Assembly (NCBI RefSeq): GCF_003095395.1
Contig: NZ_QEIJ01000002.1
Location: 452,292 to 516,291, forward strand
Origin: Microbacterium sp. Gd 4-13
GTDB lineage: Bacteria > Actinomycetota > Actinomycetes > Actinomycetales > Microbacteriaceae
Reading direction: 5' to 3'
DNA: 64,000 bases
Part shown: piece by piece, positions 56,089 through 64,000 of the stretch
Numbering within the stretch: the first letter of the stretch is position 1
How the letters are laid out: each line of letters opens with the position of its first letter
Translations under genes and position numbers: made by a program
The notes under the pieces: generated by a model
The model's input: the letters and a program-made list of their open reading frames with translations, nothing else
The model's database searches: none
Told to the model about the DNA's origin: nothing

Positions 56089-56763
56089 ATGGCAACGATC
56101 GCGATCGTCGGAGCAGGTCCTGGTCTGGGTGCGGCCGTCGCCCGCCGGTTCGGTCGGGAGGGCCACGCGATCGCACTGATCGCGCGCGATGCCGCGAAGC
56201 TCGACGACCTGGCCGCGCAGCTGCGGAGCGAGGGCTTCGAAGCGCGGGGCTACGCGGCGAGCGTGCTGGATGCTGACGCCCTCGAGAACGCGTTGGCGAG
56301 CGCGGCCGCCGATCTCGGCCCCATCTCGGTGCTGCAGTACAGCCCGCTGCCCTCGCGCACATACCTCGAGCCCGTGCTCGATCTCACGCCCGAGCTGGCC
56401 ATCGAGGCGCTGCGCTTCTCAGCCATCGGCCTCATCCATGCGGTGCGGGCCGTGCTGCCCGCGATGCGCGAGGCGCGCGCCGGCAGCATCATCCTCATCA
56501 ACGGCGGAACCTCGGTCAAGGCTCGTGCCGGTTTCTCCGGAACGTCCGTGGCGTTCCCCGCCGAGAGCGCCTACGGCGAGATGCTGCACGACGCGCTCGC
56601 CGACGAGGGCATCGGCGTCTCGCAGCTGGTCATCCCCGGTGCCATCCCGAAGCTGAACCTCGACAACGGCATCGACGACGTCGCCGAACGCATCTGGGAG
56701 CTCCACACCACGCCGGGTGATTTCAGGACGATGCTGATCCCCCTCGAGGACGGCCGAGAATAG
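56089..56763 (+). CDS. SDR-family oxidoreductase-like protein
   Basis: A 224-residue Rossmann protein: IAIVGAGPGLGAAVARRFGR at the N-terminus and SIILINGGTSV on a central strand. The usual YxxxK catalytic pair is not clear: the Tyr region reads SAYGEMLHDAL with Leu at the Lys position. The protein may therefore be inactive or use another residue. The ATG at 56089 follows AGAAGGG. Confidence 0.7.
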   Translation: MATIAIVGAGPGLGAAVARRFGREGHAIALIARDAAKLDDLAAQLRSEGFEARGYAASVLDADALENALASAAADLGPISVLQYSPLPSRTYLEPVLDLTPELAIEALRFSAIGLIHAVRAVLPAMREARAGSIILINGGTSVKARAGFSGTSVAFPAESAYGEMLHDALADEGIGVSQLVIPGAIPKLNLDNGIDDVAERIWELHTTPGDFRTMLIPLEDGRE

Positions 56764-56802
56764 CGGTTCCGCGCGTGGGCTGACGCGCGGTCGAATGATC
56801 GG

Positions 56803-57441
56803 TCAGCCTCCCGGGCCGCCCGGATCGATCGGAGCCCCGTCGCCGTTCTCGGGGAGGTCTCCGCGCTCCACGGGTGTGGAAGGAACCTCGGGGGCATCCG
56901 AGAAGAGGAGGTCGAGTTCGGCCTCCGACGGCACGTGCACGGCCCTCGCGGCCGCCCGCAGGTCGGCGGGCGGCGCCTCGTTCATCCCGGCGACCCAGAT
57001 CGATGCGCCGTCTCGGGCGGCGACGTACTCGTCCACGCCGCCCGCCGCTCGGTGCCAGATATCGCCCTCCTCCTCTGCGCACGTCACGGGCGCACCGGGT
57101 GTCTCCCACAGCGGCGTCTCGGCGCAGGTCGCGGCGTTGAGCTCCGTGCGATCCGTTCGGATGGTGATCATCGACCCGGTGGCCTGGGCGAACCATGTCG
57201 CCGACATCCCGTCGATCGCGCCCGGGCCGACGGACTGCGGTGCCAGGTCGTAGCCGTCCACCTCGGTCGTGTAAACGAGGTCCGCCGCGATGCCGACCGC
57301 GCTGGCGCGCTCAGCGATCACTTCGGCGGCCGCCGCGTCGGCATCCGGTGCCGCCGACGCGCATCCGCCCAACGTGACGGCGAGCGCGACTCCGGCCGCG
57401 TGGATCGTGACGGTCGATCGCGACGAACGATGTCGGGGCAT
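56803..57441 (-). CDS. Putative lipoprotein
   Basis: A 212-residue protein: signal peptide with lipobox LGGC, then an extracytoplasmic domain with two Cys (AATCAETP, PVTCAEEE) that may pair, and a Pro/Gly-rich C-terminus. No family recognised. The ATG at 57441 follows GAGG and gives the signal peptide directly; the longer upstream frame is unlikely. Confidence 0.6.
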   Translation of the reverse strand: MPRHRSSRSTVTIHAAGVALAVTLGGCASAAPDADAAAAEVIAERASAVGIAADLVYTTEVDGYDLAPQSVGPGAIDGMSATWFAQATGSMITIRTDRTELNAATCAETPLWETPGAPVTCAEEEGDIWHRAAGGVDEYVAARDGASIWVAGMNEAPPADLRAAARAVHVPSEAELDLLFSDAPEVPSTPVERGDLPENGDGAPIDPGGPGG

Positions 57442-57653
57442 GGCAGCATCCTCGCCCATGATGCGCGGTTCTATCCAGCGATGACGCGACGCGCGGCGAC
57501 GTCGCCGATCGCGGCGGATTCGTGGCGGTCGGGATCGGGTCGAGCAGTCGCGTAGGCGCCGACCCGACGTGGCCCGGTGGCGGAGCAAGACCGCGTGACG
57601 GATGTTTACGACTCGGATTGCGGGTGCGAGACCGACTGGTGAGGATCGGAACC

Positions 57654-58667
57654 GTGCGTCTCATCTCTCCGTACTCTCCCGCTTTCTCCGTCGAGCGCAC
57701 CCGCTTCGACGTGGACTACCGACCCTCGGGCAATACCCGGATCACGACGAACTTCGCCAACCTCGCTCGGGGCGAGTCCCGCGAGCAGAACCTTCGAAAT
57801 GCGTTGCGGATGATCGACAACCGTTTCAATGAGCTGGCCCACTGGGACAACGAAGACGGGGATCGGTATTCGCTCGACCTCGACATCGTGTCCGTGGAAG
57901 TGGATCTCGACGAGCACGGCGCAGGCGATGGTTTCCCCATCATCGAGATCCTGCAGACGACGATCGTCGACAGGGTTGCGGGCGCGCGTATCCCGGGTGT
58001 CGTGGGCAACAACTTCTCCTCGTACGTACGCGACTACGACTTCAGCGTCGTCCTCCCGGCACACAACGAGGGGCGTTCCGACCTCGTCGTGCCGGCGGGT
58101 TTCGGGGAGTTGCACGGCACTCTCTTCCAGAGCTTCCTGCGCTCCGATGTGTACGCGCAGCACTTCTCGAAGCGACCGGTCATCTGTCTGAGCGTCTCGA
58201 GCGAGAAGACCTACCATCGCACCGACAACCGCCATCCCGTGTTGGGCGTCGAATATCGCCAGGACGAGTTCTCGTTGACCGATGAGTACTTCGCGAAGAT
58301 GGGCATGCAGGTGCGGTACTTCATGCCGGCGGGGAGCGTCGCACCGCTGGCCTTCTACTTCATCGGTGATCTGCTGAGCGACTACACCAACCTCGAGTTG
58401 ATCTCGACGATCAGCACGATGGAGACCTTCCAGAAGATCTACAGACCGGAGATCTACAACGCCAATTCGGTCGCGGGCAAGAGGTATCGACCGAGCCTGA
58501 GCACCGCGGACTACTCCACGACCCGGATCGTCTACGACAGGGTGGACAGGAGCCGGCTCGCCGTGGAGCAGGGGAGGTTCGCCGAGGAGAGGTTCATCGA
58601 GCCCCATCGGGAGGTTCTGGAGGAATGGTCCTCCCGCTTCCGCGAGCAGCAGGGAGGGCAGTCATGA
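57654..58667 (+). CDS. mesX: MesX (DUF1852), partner of a folate-independent methionine synthase
   Basis: A 337-residue protein matching DUF1852: VRLISPYSPAFSVERTRFDVDY at the N-terminus (shown to 20: RLISPYSPAFSVERTRFDVD), TTNFANLARGESREQNLRNA, HPVLGVEYRQDEFSLTDEYF. I recall genetic work by Price and colleagues showing that DUF1852 (MesX) is needed with the MetE-core protein MesD for methionine synthesis. The GTG start at 57654 gives the family N-terminus. ATGA overlap with mesD. Confidence 0.85.
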   Translation: MRLISPYSPAFSVERTRFDVDYRPSGNTRITTNFANLARGESREQNLRNALRMIDNRFNELAHWDNEDGDRYSLDLDIVSVEVDLDEHGAGDGFPIIEILQTTIVDRVAGARIPGVVGNNFSSYVRDYDFSVVLPAHNEGRSDLVVPAGFGELHGTLFQSFLRSDVYAQHFSKRPVICLSVSSEKTYHRTDNRHPVLGVEYRQDEFSLTDEYFAKMGMQVRYFMPAGSVAPLAFYFIGDLLSDYTNLELISTISTMETFQKIYRPEIYNANSVAGKRYRPSLSTADYSTTRIVYDRVDRSRLAVEQGRFAEERFIEPHREVLEEWSSRFREQQGGQS

Positions 58668-59686
58668 CGAACCTGCTCCCCACATCGACTGCCGGGAGCC
58701 TGCCCAAGCCGTCATGGCTCGCCCAGCCCGAGACCCTCTGGTCCGAATGGAAGCTGCGCGACGACGAGTTGGCGGAGGGCAAGCGCGACGCTCTGCGTTT
58801 GTCGTTGTCGGATCAACGAGCGGCAGGCATCGACATCGTGAGCGATGGCGAGCAGACGCGGCAGCACTTCGTCACCACCTTCATCGAGCACCTCGGCGGC
58901 GTGGATTTCGAGCAACGTGAGACCGTCCGGATCCGCAATCGCTATGACGCGTCGGTTCCCACGGTCGTCGGGGCGGTGAGCCGCGAGAAGCCGGTGTTCG
59001 TGGACGACGCCCGCTTCCTGCGCTCGCAGACCGATCAGCCCATCAAGTGGGCCCTGCCCGGCCCCATGACGATGATCGACACCCTCTACGACGCGCACTA
59101 CGGCAGTCGGGAGAAGCTGGCGTGGGAGTTCGCGACCATCCTCAACCAGGAGGCCAGGGAGCTGGAGGCGGCCGGCGTCGACATCATCCAGTTCGACGAG
59201 CCCTCCTTCAACGTCTTCTTCGACGAGGTGAAGGACTGGGGCGTCGCCGTGCTGGAGCGGGCCGTCGAGGGCCTCACCTGCGAGACCGCCGTCCATATCT
59301 GCTACGGGTACGGGATCACGGCGAACACCGACTGGAAGAAGACCCTGGGATCGGAATGGCGCCAGTACGAGGAGACCTTCCCCCAGCTCCGGGGGTCGAG
59401 CATCGACATCGTCTCGTTGGAGTGCCACAACTCCCACGTCCCCATGGATCTCTTGGAGCTCATTCGTGGAAAGAAGGTCATGGTCGGGGCCATCGACGTG
59501 GCCACCGATGCCGTCGAGACGCCCGAGGCCGTCGCCGACACCCTGCGGAGTGCACTGCGGTTCGTCGATGCGGACAAGCTCTACCCCTCCACCAACTGCG
59601 GCATGGCGCCGCTGCGCCGGAGCGTCGCTCGCGCCAAGCTGGTCGCGTTGGGAGCCGGCGCCGAGATCGTCCGACGAGAGGTCTAA
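58664..59686 (+). CDS. mesD: MesD-type methionine synthase (MetE core domain only)
   Basis: A 340-residue TIM barrel corresponding to the C-terminal catalytic half of MetE: TSTAGSLPKPSWLAQP, DIVSDGEQTRQHF, LPGPMTMIDTLYD, IIQFDEPSFN, zinc ligands in AVHICYGYG and STNCGMAPLRR. It lacks the N-terminal half of MetE, so it cannot use methyl-tetrahydrofolate in the usual way. With MesX (4-bp overlap) it is the MesD family; methyl donor unknown, oxygen thought to be needed. Methionine supply role inferred. Confidence 0.85.
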   Translation: MTNLLPTSTAGSLPKPSWLAQPETLWSEWKLRDDELAEGKRDALRLSLSDQRAAGIDIVSDGEQTRQHFVTTFIEHLGGVDFEQRETVRIRNRYDASVPTVVGAVSREKPVFVDDARFLRSQTDQPIKWALPGPMTMIDTLYDAHYGSREKLAWEFATILNQEARELEAAGVDIIQFDEPSFNVFFDEVKDWGVAVLERAVEGLTCETAVHICYGYGITANTDWKKTLGSEWRQYEETFPQLRGSSIDIVSLECHNSHVPMDLLELIRGKKVMVGAIDVATDAVETPEAVADTLRSALRFVDADKLYPSTNCGMAPLRRSVARAKLVALGAGAEIVRREV

Positions 59687-59714
59687 CTCTCGCTCGGTTG
59701 GCTACCATTCGGGG

Positions 59715-59942
59715 ATGGCATCTTCTGGTCCCGTCGACGACGTATCGATCGGCGGTGACGGCATCCGTCTCGGGCAGTTCCTGAAGTTCGCGGGTCTTCT
59801 CGACTCCGGGGGTGACGTGAAAGAAGCCATCATCGATGGCTACGTGGCCGTGAACGGCGAGGTCGACCGCCGTCGGGGCCGTCAGCTGCAGCTCGGCGAC
59901 ATCGTCACCTTCCAGGGGCGCGGCGTCCGCGTCTGCCCGTGA
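59715..59942 (+). CDS. S4-domain RNA-binding protein (YbcJ-like)
   Basis: A 75-residue protein made almost entirely of an S4 domain: IRLGQFLKFAGLLDSGGDVK, IIDGYVAVNGEVDRRRGRQL, GDIVTF. It is similar to YbcJ/RlbA-type small S4 proteins, thought to bind rRNA or ribosomal RNA intermediates. It is separate from mesD (28 bp). Confidence 0.85.
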   Translation: MASSGPVDDVSIGGDGIRLGQFLKFAGLLDSGGDVKEAIIDGYVAVNGEVDRRRGRQLQLGDIVTFQGRGVRVCP

Positions 59943-60020
59943 GCGCCGCACCATGGCGCCCTCGCGCGCGTCGTAGGCGGCCGCCCGCGTCACGCAGTGT
60001 TTACATGAGCGGTGCATGAC

Positions 60021-60058
60021 GCAACATCCCCGAAACAGGGGATGTGGGGGATGGAAAC
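60021..60058 (+). promoter_or_regulatory. GlnR-like binding region upstream of amt
   Basis: GCAAC-ATCCCC-GAAAC (60021-60036) fits the actinobacterial GlnR pattern gTnAc-n6-GaAAc with one mismatch, and a second GAAAC half lies 22 bp on (60054-60058), two helical turns away. This is consistent with nitrogen control of amt. Not a certain match. Confidence 0.35.
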
Positions 60059-60121
60059 GGTGATTCGTCACTCTGTGTAGACCCGACGCACTTCTTGCGT
60101 CCCCGCAGAGAGGTCCTCGAG

Positions 60122-61390
60122 ATGGATCAAGGCAATACCGCATTCATTCTCATCGCAGCGGCGCTGGTGCTGTTGATGACACCCGGGCTCGCGTTCTTCT
60201 ACGGCGGCCTCGTGAAGGCCAAGAGCGTGATCAGCATGATGATGCTGAGTTTCGGCGCCATGGGTCTGATCGGCGTCCTCTGGGTGCTCTACGGCTACGC
60301 GATCGCGTTCCCGGGCGCTGAGGGAACCGTCGCGCCCTGGGCGATCGACTGGTCGGCCGTCGGACTCACGAGCCTCCTCGAAACGCCTGAAGGAGCGGCG
60401 TACCCGCCGCTGGCGTTCGTCGCCTTCCAAGCCACCTTCGCCATCATCACCGTCGCGCTGGTCTCCGGCGCGATCGCCGACCGGGCCAAGTTCGGGTCGT
60501 GGATGATCTTCGCCGGCATCTGGGCGACGGTCGTCTACTTCCCGGTCGCCAGCTGGGTCTTCAACTTCGGCCTCGCCGAGGAGGGTGGCTTCGCGTACGG
60601 CGGATGGATCACCCACGGTCTGCAGGAGTGGATCGGCGTCGGTGCGATCGACTTCGCCGGCGGAACGGCTGTGCACATCAACGCCGGAGCGGCGGCCCTC
60701 GCCCTCGCGCTGGTGCTGGGCAAGCGCGTCGGATTCCAGAAGGGCGTCCACGTCCCCCACAACCCGCCCTTCGTGCTGCTCGGCGCGGGCCTCCTGTGGT
60801 TCGGCTGGTTCGGTTTCAACGCGGGCTCCGAGCTCGCCGCCGACGGCACCGCGGCACTCGCCTTCGTCAACACGATCGCGGCCCCCGCGGCAGCCCTGCT
60901 CGCCTGGCTCGTCGTCGAGAAGATCAAGGACGGCAAGCCCACGTCGGTCGGCGCTGCATCCGGTGCGGTCGCCGGTCTCGTCGCGATCACCCCGGCCTGC
61001 GGTTCGCTCACCCCCGTGTGGGCCATCGTGCTCGGCCTCATCGCCGGTGCCGTCTGCGCCCTCGCGATCGAGCTGAAGTTCAAGCTCGGCTTCGACGACT
61101 CGCTCGACGTGGTGGGCATCCACCTCGTCGGCGGCATGATCGGAACCCTGTACCTCGGCTTCTTCGCCATCGACACCGGCCTGTTCATGGGCGGCGACGG
61201 AACGCAGCTGCTGGCACAGGCGATCGCGGCCTTCGCGGTGCTGATCTACTCGTTCGTCCTCGCCTACATCATCGGCTTCGCCATCGAGAAGACGATCGGC
61301 TTCCGCGTCAAGAACGAAGACGAGATCGCGGGCATCGACACCGTCGTCCACGGCGAAGAGGGCTACGTTCTCGCCGACGGCAGGGCCTGA
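60122..61390 (+). CDS. amt: Ammonium transporter
   Basis: A 422-residue Amt/MEP/Rh protein with about 11 helices: NTAFILIAAALVLLMTPGLA, FFYGGLVKAKSVISMMM, FAGGTAVHINAGAAALALA, GWFGFNAGSELAADGTAALA, the DxxxxHxxGG-like DVVGIHLVGGMIGTLYLG. Pore His residues (HINAG, HLVGG) are present. A short cytoplasmic tail follows. No glnK/glnB gene lies downstream; the next gene is HutD-like. ATG 60122, with AGAGAGG upstream. Confidence 0.95.
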   Translation: MDQGNTAFILIAAALVLLMTPGLAFFYGGLVKAKSVISMMMLSFGAMGLIGVLWVLYGYAIAFPGAEGTVAPWAIDWSAVGLTSLLETPEGAAYPPLAFVAFQATFAIITVALVSGAIADRAKFGSWMIFAGIWATVVYFPVASWVFNFGLAEEGGFAYGGWITHGLQEWIGVGAIDFAGGTAVHINAGAAALALALVLGKRVGFQKGVHVPHNPPFVLLGAGLLWFGWFGFNAGSELAADGTAALAFVNTIAAPAAALLAWLVVEKIKDGKPTSVGAASGAVAGLVAITPACGSLTPVWAIVLGLIAGAVCALAIELKFKLGFDDSLDVVGIHLVGGMIGTLYLGFFAIDTGLFMGGDGTQLLAQAIAAFAVLIYSFVLAYIIGFAIEKTIGFRVKNEDEIAGIDTVVHGEEGYVLADGRA

Positions 61391-61409
61391 TACACACACG
61401 CACGACAAC

Positions 61410-61443
61410 GGTGCACCGGGTGGCTTCGGCCGCCCGGTGCACC
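61410..61443 (+). terminator. Hairpin terminator after amt
   Basis: A 15-bp stem closed by a TTCG tetraloop: GGTGCACCGGGTGGC (61410-61424), TTCG (61425-61428), then 61429-61443, 20 bp after the amt stop. Confidence 0.75.
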
Positions 61444-61501
61444 GGTCGTCGGTGGGCGCGACGGGCGTCCGCCTCCCCTGCGACTTCAGAGGATCGACCC
61501 C

Positions 61502-62071
61502 GTGGACGTTCTCTCCTTCCTCCGGTTGCCTCCGCAGCATCTGAGTGACGGCATCGGCACCCTGCGCGACATCTGGACCGACGGCGGCTCCGGAGCGAGC
61601 CTGCGCTGGCTGCTGCGCCTCGTCGAGCTGCGGAGCCCTCACGGGAAGATCTATGCGCCGGCCGGCACAGAGCAGCTGATCGTCGGCATCTCGGGTCCGC
61701 AGGTGCGGATCGGAGCCGGTCGGGGCGTGCCCCTGCGTCGCGACAGGGCGCTGGCACAGGACGCCGCCCTGATCGAGATGCATCGGCCGGTCGACCGGCC
61801 GGGTGGCACGAGCCGCTTGCTCGTGCTGGCCTTCGATCCGCGTGTCGTCTCGGCCAGCGCCACGTTCGACGATCTCGACGGAGACCGCGCCGTCGAGATC
61901 GGCACCGAAGCGATCGTGGTTCTGAAGGGACACGTGGAGCACGACGGCAAGCGTCTCGATCCGCAGTCGGTGTCGATCCTGCGCGCCCCGGTCTCCGATG
62001 CTCTGCACGCCCAGGGCGCCCGCATCCTCGCCCTGAAGTTCACAGACGTGCGGGAGACCGTGCGGGGCTGA
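61502..62071 (+). CDS. HutD/Ves-family cupin protein
   Basis: A 189-residue beta-barrel protein: RLPPQHLSDGIGTLRDIW (HutD/Ves-like start), then PVDRPGGTSRLLVLAF and IVVLKGHVEHDGKRLDPQS. HutD proteins are linked to histidine utilisation, but no hut genes are present here, so the role is open. GTG start at 61502. Confidence 0.7.
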   Translation: MDVLSFLRLPPQHLSDGIGTLRDIWTDGGSGASLRWLLRLVELRSPHGKIYAPAGTEQLIVGISGPQVRIGAGRGVPLRRDRALAQDAALIEMHRPVDRPGGTSRLLVLAFDPRVVSASATFDDLDGDRAVEIGTEAIVVLKGHVEHDGKRLDPQSVSILRAPVSDALHAQGARILALKFTDVRETVRG

Positions 62072-62212
62072 CGTGCGAGCGGATCATCGCTCATTTCGAC
62101 GCAGTGGCGATCCACGATCGCTGCGTGTACGCGATGTCCATCGTCGGTCGGCGGGTCTCTGGCGAGAATGGCGGGGAGTCACTGTCGCCCGCGTTCCAAC
62201 CGAAGGAGTCCC

Positions 62213-63685
62213 GTGTCAGACAACAGAGAGTCCGAGCTGCTGGCATCCGTTCCCGACGGGCTCTTCATCGCCGGGGAGTGGCGCACCGCCGAAGGCGGCA
62301 AGACGCTCGATGTCGTGGACCCCTCGACCGGCGCCGTCATCCGAACGATCGCCGACGCGTCGATAGCCGACGGCGAAGCAGCGATGGATGCTGCGGTCGC
62401 AGCTTTCCCCACGTGGGCCGCCACCCCCGCGCGCGAGCGCGGCGAGATCCTGCGTCGCGCGTTCGATCTGCTTCAGGCGCGCAAGGAGGACGTCGCGCTC
62501 CTGATGACACTGGAGATGGGCAAGCCTCTCGCCGAGGCGCGAGGCGAAGTGGTCTACGGCGGTGAGTTCCTGCGCTGGTTCAGCGAGGAGGCGCCGCGTA
62601 TCCAGGGGCGCTACGGGCCCAACCCCGAGGGCACCGGACGGATGATCGTGTCGCAGCATCCGGTCGGCCCCTGCTTCCTCATCACCCCCTGGAACTTCCC
62701 GCTCGCCATGGCCACGCGGAAGATCGCACCGGCCCTCGCCGCCGGGTGCACGGTCGTGATCAAGCCGGCCGAGCTGACCCCGTTGACCACCCTGCTGTTC
62801 GTTCGCCTGCTGGAGGAGGCGGGTCTGCCCGCGGGGGTCGTCAACGTGATCACGACCTCGACGTCCGGAGCGGTGTCGGAGCCCATCATTCGCGACCCCC
62901 GCCTCCGGAAACTCTCGTTCACGGGTTCGACGCCGGTGGGACGCAAGCTCCTGGAGCAGGCGTCGGCGGGCGTGCTGCGGACGTCGATGGAGCTCGGCGG
63001 CAACGCACCCTTCGTCGTGTTCGACGACGCGGATCTCGACAAAGCCGTCGACGGGGCGATGGCCGCGAAGTTCCGCAACATCGGGCAGGCCTGCACGGCG
63101 GCGAACCGCTTCATCGTGCACCGCTCGCTCGCCGGGGAGTTCGCGCGGCGGGTTACCGAGCGTGTGGAGCAGTTCCGCATCGGTCGCGGGACCGAGGACG
63201 GCGTGACGATCGGTCCGCTCATCGACCAGCGGGCGGTCGACAAGGCATCCGCGCTGGTGGGCGACGCCCTGGAGAGAGGCGCGACCCTGAACACCGGTGG
63301 CTCCGCGATCGCGGGATCCGGCACGTTCTACGAACCCACGGTGCTGAGCGACGTCAGGGCGGGGAGCGACATCCTGCGCGAGGAGATCTTCGGACCCGTC
63401 CTCGCGATCGTCCCGTTCGACGACGAGGACGAGGCCGTGCGGTTGGCCAACGACACCGAGTACGGACTGGTGTCGTACGTGTACACCGGGAGCCTCGCCC
63501 GAGGTCAGCGAATGATCGAGAAGTTGGAGACCGGGATGATGGGCCTGAACGTGGGCGTCGTCTCGAACGCGGCGGCGCCGTTCGGCGGGTGGAAGCAGTC
63601 GGGGCTTGGCCGAGAGGGGGGCGCGGAGGGCATCCACGAGTACCTCCAGACCAAGTACACGCTGACCCCGAACCCCTCGGCCTGA
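62213..63685 (+). CDS. NAD(P)-dependent aldehyde dehydrogenase, succinate-semialdehyde type
   Basis: A 490-residue ALDH: N-terminal LFIAGEWRTAEGGKTLDVVD, PWNFPLAMATRKIAPALAAG, SFTGSTPVGRKLLEQ, catalytic Glu in SMELGGNAPFVVF and Cys in GQACTAANRF, end GLGREGGAEGIHEYLQTKY. The set fits the GabD-like family (succinate-semialdehyde to succinate). GTG at 62213 follows GAAGGAG, and a longer frame upstream is not needed. Confidence 0.9.
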   Translation: MSDNRESELLASVPDGLFIAGEWRTAEGGKTLDVVDPSTGAVIRTIADASIADGEAAMDAAVAAFPTWAATPARERGEILRRAFDLLQARKEDVALLMTLEMGKPLAEARGEVVYGGEFLRWFSEEAPRIQGRYGPNPEGTGRMIVSQHPVGPCFLITPWNFPLAMATRKIAPALAAGCTVVIKPAELTPLTTLLFVRLLEEAGLPAGVVNVITTSTSGAVSEPIIRDPRLRKLSFTGSTPVGRKLLEQASAGVLRTSMELGGNAPFVVFDDADLDKAVDGAMAAKFRNIGQACTAANRFIVHRSLAGEFARRVTERVEQFRIGRGTEDGVTIGPLIDQRAVDKASALVGDALERGATLNTGGSAIAGSGTFYEPTVLSDVRAGSDILREEIFGPVLAIVPFDDEDEAVRLANDTEYGLVSYVYTGSLARGQRMIEKLETGMMGLNVGVVSNAAAPFGGWKQSGLGREGGAEGIHEYLQTKYTLTPNPSA

Positions 63686-63926
63686 GGCGCGACACGCCCG
63701 GGACGCACCGTGATTGGACGAGTGCGGGATCCCGCCTTAGAGTTATATCTGTTCGCCCCAAAGGGTTGAGCGGAGAGGCCGACAGGCCCCGCCCCCTCAA
63801 GTGGACGAACATCCCGATCTGGTCAGGCTCTTGAGCGTGACCGACCGCAAGGTCTATGATCAGGAGCCCGGTCACTCCGACCGAGTCAACCAACACTCTT
63901 CTCGCTTCGGCGGCTGAGACGCGGAT
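63686..63926. other. Intergenic region without recognisable gene
   Basis: No coding frame fits this 241-bp stretch on either strand. It contains short G/C-rich segments only (for example CCGACAGGCCCCGCCCCCTC) and leads to the promoter at 63927. Confidence 0.6.
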
Positions 63927-63954
63927 TTGACAGTCGGTGTGGGTGGGATAAGGT
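63927..63954 (+). promoter_or_regulatory. Strong sigma-A-type promoter, possibly rRNA operon P1
   Basis: TTGACA (63927-63932) and TAAGGT (63949-63954), 16-bp spacer of G/T-rich sequence, then AGTGAAGTTGCCCTGCGGG. The perfect -35 and the following leader resemble actinobacterial rRNA promoters, and an rRNA operon may start beyond the window. No rRNA sequence is visible here. Confidence 0.5.
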
Positions 63955-64000
63955 AGTGAAGTTGCCCTGCGGGCGAGGCTGATGAGGCTGAGTTGCAGGT

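Noticed and set aside
57560..57653. Possible SAM riboswitch upstream of mesX
   Set aside because: I could not lay out a SAM-I, SAM-II or SAM-IV core or a convincing pseudoknot; left out.
60068..62008. A 646-codon minus-strand open frame across amt and the HutD-like gene
   Set aside because: Antisense shadow; the plus-strand genes have clear family motifs.
63955..64000. Start of 16S rRNA
   Set aside because: No 16S 5' sequence is visible; only a promoter and leader-like bases are present.

Overview
The window is high-GC actinobacterial chromosome, most likely Microbacterium or a close relative in the Microbacteriaceae. The basis is recurrent 'gcatccg'/'ggatgctgcg' codon runs, frequent GTG starts, and two conserved blocks: tilS-hpt-ftsH-folE-folP-folB-folK-DUF3180-PH-PH-DUF2520-panC-lysS, and clpC/radA. 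No database search was possible, so all names rest on motifs and remembered family sequences.

Layout. (1) 1-3180: the end of an integrated element (truncated AAA ATPase, excisionase-like HTH protein, XRE repressor, tyrosine integrase) lying against tRNA-Phe. A degenerate copy of the tRNA 3' end lies 111 bp away. (2) 3181-3512: tRNA-Phe, -Asp and -Glu, all on the minus strand. (3) 3718-35761: core chromosome. It holds an M23 peptidase, ppa, an acetyl esterase, tilS, hpt, ftsH, the folate operon, PH-domain membrane proteins, DUF2520, a divergent panC, lysS, DUF4192, cls, a CNNM/CBS protein, a DUF559-like gene flanked by hairpin repeats, an HTH/DUF2975 pair, clpC, an Rv2747-type argA, radA, adenine deaminase, a DUF296 protein and ldh. 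(4) 35977-47646: tRNA-Ser(CGA) carrying a genomic island bounded by a perfect 76-bp direct repeat. (5) 47647-48433: debris and a hypothetical gene. (6) 48609-55889: arsenic resistance region. (7) 56089-63685: metabolic genes (SDR, lipoprotein, mesX-mesD methionine synthase, S4 protein, amt, HutD-like, aldehyde dehydrogenase). (8) 63686-64000: an intergenic tract ending in a strong promoter that may belong to an rRNA operon lying beyond the window.

The most interesting part is the tRNA-Ser island. It has clear boundaries but no integrase, and carries two possible conflict or signalling modules. The first has two minus-strand FHA or FHA-like proteins divergent from a PP2C phosphatase and a Ser/Thr kinase fused to a DUF4407-like four-helix membrane domain. 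That is a complete write/erase/read phospho-signalling set. The second is a DprA-like protein overlapping a ComF-like zinc-ribbon phosphoribosyltransferase. Between them are a 575-residue protein of unknown family, an HNH-like/SEC-C protein and a small membrane protein. An anti-phage or stress role is inferred, not shown.

The arsenic region has three ArsR-type regulators (one fused to a phosphatase-fold reductase), four LMW-phosphatase-fold reductase domains, an aquaporin, a flavin monooxygenase and a CoA-disulfide-reductase-like flavoprotein, but no ACR3 or ArsB pump in view. Arsenite may therefore leave through the aquaporin. Inverted-repeat operators are visible in the divergent promoter regions.
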